Assembly (NCBI GenBank): GCA_964558295.1
Contig: CAZLDQ010000006.1
Coordinates: 1-56,600, forward strand
Origin: JBDKTH01 sp964558295
GTDB lineage: Bacteria > Planctomycetota > Planctomycetia > Pirellulales > Thermoguttaceae
DNA: 56,600 bases
Reading direction: 5' to 3'
This document shows positions 54,185-56,600 of the stretch, piece by piece. Each line of letters begins with the position of its first letter. Within the stretch, counting starts at the first letter, position 1. A model generated the notes under the pieces. It searched no databases. It had not been told where the DNA came from and saw only the letters and a program-made list of their open reading frames with translations. Position numbers and translations under genes: made by a program.

Positions 54185-55063
54185 TTAGTAGTAAACGGCC
54201 AAGCCGGCGATCGACTCTTTGAACTCCTCAGCCTTCTCCTCGTCGACTTCGCATTGCTCCAGATAGAGCATCCGCAGATTGGTAAGTCCCTCGAGGTGGA
54301 CAAGTCCGCGTTCGGTGACCTTGGTGCCGTTCAAATTCAGCACACGCAACTTGGCCAGCGGTTTGAGATGCTCCAGGCCGGCGTCGGTCACCGCCGTGTT
54401 TTCAAGAGTCAGCGTGTTGAGGTTCTTCAACCGTTTCAGATGGGCCAACCCTTCGTCGTCAATTTGGGTTTGGGCCAGATTGAGCACTTCCAGACCCACC
54501 AGCGGATCGAGATGCACGAGCCCCGCGCTGGAAACCTGCGTATCAGGCAGGGCGAGCACGGTCAACTGGGTCAGGCCTCGCAGGTTGACCAAGCCTACGT
54601 CGGTCACGGGGAGTTCCGAGAGATAGAGCCGTTCGAGGTTCGTGAGTTTTAACAGACTGGCCATGCCCAAATCGGTCACCCGGGCGGAACTGATCTCGAG
54701 GGATTCCAGTTCCCCCAAGGCCCCCAGGTGGAGCAGCGTTTCGTCGGTCACCGCGGGGCCACTCAGCTCGACCCGCTGAACATGCCCCTGGTCGTCAACC
54801 TCCAGCACCGCCCCAGCCTTCTCCAGAGCGGCGATGGCCCGCTGCCGTTCGGGACTTGCGACCACCGTACCACCGCTCGACGGCGGCGGGGGGCGGTCGC
54901 TTCCGGCTTCCGGCGCGCCAGATGCCGGCGGATTTGGTGCTTCGGTGGCCGCCGGTTGCTGTACGGAGACCACCGAGCCTTCCGGCGGCGCAGCCTCCTG
55001 ACGACAGGAAACCGTGAACCCCAGGACCGTTCCAACAATCAACAGTAAGCAGAGACGTTGCAT
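54185..55063 (-). CDS. Leucine-rich-repeat lipoprotein
   Basis: A 292-residue protein. Signal peptide with lipobox FTVSC (Cys20), a Pro/Ala-rich disordered linker (about 25-70), then seven or eight LRR units of about 24 residues (for example LTNLERLYLSELPVTDVGLV and LKNLNTLTLENTAVTDAGLE), the 'T-D-x-G-L' type common in planctomycetes. Probably an outer-surface or periplasmic binding protein. GGGAGG lies upstream of the ATG. First gene of a reverse unit with the secreted methyltransferase. Confidence 0.85.
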   Translation of the reverse strand: MQRLCLLLIVGTVLGFTVSCRQEAAPPEGSVVSVQQPAATEAPNPPASGAPEAGSDRPPPPSSGGTVVASPERQRAIAALEKAGAVLEVDDQGHVQRVELSGPAVTDETLLHLGALGELESLEISSARVTDLGMASLLKLTNLERLYLSELPVTDVGLVNLRGLTQLTVLALPDTQVSSAGLVHLDPLVGLEVLNLAQTQIDDEGLAHLKRLKNLNTLTLENTAVTDAGLEHLKPLAKLRVLNLNGTKVTERGLVHLEGLTNLRMLYLEQCEVDEEKAEEFKESIAGLAVYY

Positions 55064-55171
55064 AGCGGGCCTCCCTTGCGGCTATCTTACCGTAAGATAA
55101 CGCGGCGAGAAGCCCCCACATAAGAGGGTGCCTGGCTGATTGCAGGGCCCCCCAAAAAAGGAGGAGAATGT

Positions 55172-55296
55172 CGAATGTCGAAAGATCAAATGACGAAGGA
55201 ATGACGAAGCACGAATGACCAAAGGTCGCACGGCGCTATCTTCCTTCGGGCTTCGTCGTTTCGTCATTCCTTCGTCATTTGACTTTTCGACATTCG
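55172..55296. repeat. Palindromic repeat, family B copy 2
   Basis: Arms 55172-55208 and 55260-55296 are 37 bp with two mismatches (core CAAATGACGAAGGAATGACG). It occupies most of the 306-bp gap 55064-55369 between divergent genes. The copy at 30.9 kb shares the AAGGAATGACGAA core. Confidence 0.7.
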
Positions 55297-55355
55297 GCCT
55301 TCCCGGTCTTGTTTGCCAACCTCCCACAGCCCCCTCAGACTGGACAGCGTCGGGT

Positions 55356-55361
55356 ATAATT
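55356..55361 (+). promoter_or_regulatory. TATAAT -10 element of the helicase gene; transcript likely leaderless
   Basis: A perfect TATAAT ends eight bases before the ATG at 55370. No clear -35 and no Shine-Dalgarno site. The arrangement copies that at 42.7 kb. Confidence 0.5.
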
Positions 55362-55369
55362 CTCCCTTA

Positions 55370-56600
55370 TGCTTTCACTACGGCAAATCGAAGCCGATCT
55401 CGGCAAAGCGATGCGGTGGGACCGGTATCGGCTCCGCCGGCAACTCCGTGCGTTAAAGGCGGCCGAGGCGGCCGGCAAAGCGACGGATGAACGCATCGCC
55501 CAACTGGCCAAGGAGTTGGAGCGTTCGATCCTTCTGCGCAAGGCTCGCCAGAGGGGGCTGCCGGAGCTGCGTTACGACGCAGGACTACCGATTACGGCCA
55601 AACGCCAGGAGATTGCCGAGGCGATCCAAACGCATCAGGTGGTAATCGTCTCCGGCGAGACGGGGTCCGGCAAGTCAACCCAGTTGCCCAAGATTTGCCT
55701 GGAATTGGGGCGGGGGATCGACGGCCTGATCGGCCACACGCAGCCACGGCGTATTGCCGCCCGCTCGGTCGCCGCGCGCGTGGCCGAGGAGTTGGGCACA
55801 CCGCTGGGCCAACAGGTGGGTTACAAGATCCGCTTCGCCGAGGCCACGAGCGATCAAACGTACATCAAGTTGATGACCGATGGGATGCTGCTGGCCGAAT
55901 CGCAGGGCGATCCGTTCTTGGACCAATACGACACGATCATCATCGACGAGGCCCACGAGCGGTCGCTGAACATTGATTTCTTGATTGGGCTTCTCAAGCG
56001 GCTTCTGCCCAAGCGGCGCGACTTGAAGGTCATAATCACTTCTGCGACGATCGATTCGGCGCGCTTCGCGGAACATTTTGCCACGGCGGCTGGGCCGGCC
56101 CCGGTGATCGAGGTTTCCGGGCGCAGCTATCCGGTGGAGATCCGCTATCGACCTGTTGAGCCTGAAGAAGGGACCGACGAGCCCGACCTGTCGCGGTCAC
56201 TGCTCCGCGCCGTGGACGAGGTCGCCCGGCTGGGGCACGGCGACATTCTGCTCTTCATGCCGACCGAACGCGACATCCACGAGGCGGCCAAGGTCTTGCG
56301 TGAGCATCCGGTTCCTGGCGATGGCGGGAAGACGGAGATTCTGCCGCTTTACGCCCGGCTGTCGATCCGCGAGCAGCAGCGGGTCTTCCAGCCGCATGCC
56401 CATCGGCGGATCGTGATTGCCACGAACGTGGCGGAGTCGTCGCTCACGGTGCCGGGAATCCATTATGTGATCGACACGGGCACGGCGCGCGTGAGCCGCT
56501 ATTCGGCCCGCACCAAAACGCAGCGACAGCCGATCGAGCCGGTCACCCCGGCCTCGGCCCCTCCACGGGCCGGGCGCTGGGGGCGCGGGCCCCCGGGCGG
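55370..56600 (+). CDS. hrpA: DEAH-box ATP-dependent RNA helicase HrpA-like (3' end beyond window)
   Basis: The first 410 codons of a DEAH helicase; full HrpA proteins are about 1300 residues. Motifs: an N-terminal helical part, GETGSGKSTQLPK (motif I), HTQPRRIAA (Ia), IIIDEAHERSL (II, DEAH), ITSATID (III), LLFMPTERDI (IV) and IATNVAESSLTVPGI (V). HrpA-type helicases act on structured RNA and stalled ribosomes. Motif VI should read close to QRAGRCGR but reads PPRAGRWGRGPPG at the very end, where the sequence becomes almost pure G/C; this may be base-calling error. No stop occurs before the window end. Confidence 0.88.

Overview
The window is 56.6 kb of GC-rich chromosomal DNA from a bacterium that is almost certainly a planctomycete. 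The evidence is several protein types I know mainly from Planctomycetota: a DUF1570-type peptidase, a tiny HTH plus zinc-ribbon protein, a kinase-associated N-terminal domain of the 'WLGIPPKDQPPHHYRLLGL' type, a GILTFEWILL prepilin-like small protein, a secreted SAM methyltransferase and a leucine-rich-repeat lipoprotein. Its gene content points to an anaerobic or facultative saccharolytic lifestyle, perhaps within the Pirellulales/Thermogutta relatives; that placement is inference. I see no rRNA, tRNA, CRISPR array or prophage.

Positions 1-17.3 kb are mainly carbohydrate-related: a metallopeptidase-like protein (cut by the window edge), an orphan ABC substrate-binding lipoprotein, a secreted GH106-like glycoside hydrolase, a sugar isomerase diverging from an AraC-type regulator, a GHL10-type and a DUF4091-type secreted protein, and a PfkB sugar kinase. 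A 30-residue membrane peptide lies in between.

Positions 17.4-26.3 kb form a hydrogen module: a Rex redox sensor, then HydC, HydB and HydA of a trimeric NAD-linked [FeFe] hydrogenase, then a PAS-containing sensory [FeFe] hydrogenase-like protein (HydS type) overlapping a PP2C/SpoIIE-like phosphatase. A second Rex at 48.3 kb is followed by AdhE. Both rex genes have the same promoter layout (TTGACG, 16 bp, a -10), followed at once by three TATCGAT-like cores exactly 14 bp apart. I read this as a shared redox operator steering reductant to H2 or ethanol.

Positions 26.4-36 kb hold a giant TPR protein, an alpha-toroid protein with a planctomycete-specific N-terminal domain, a prepilin-like protein, a DUF3467 gene with a structured leader, and a cysteine desulfurase. 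At 36-39.2 kb one reading frame joins a radical SAM enzyme, AMMECR1, an AMMECR1-like segment and MEMO (the whole AmmeMemoRadiSam set), with a strong in-frame internal ribosome-binding site at the junction. Positions 39.2-47.9 kb carry two RNA-methyltransferase-like genes, a dicarboxylate symporter, a B12-binding radical SAM protein with a leaderless-type promoter, an IS630 transposase relic, a DoxX-TIM-barrel fusion and ApbE. After adhE come a BON/SRPBCC membrane protein, a secreted methyltransferase, an LRR lipoprotein and the start of an HrpA-type helicase cut by the window end.

Intergenic DNA is rich in palindromic elements. At least two families recur within the window: one built on GGAACGCCCTC / TTTGACGAACAA motifs at four sites, and one built on AAGGAATGACGAA at two sites.
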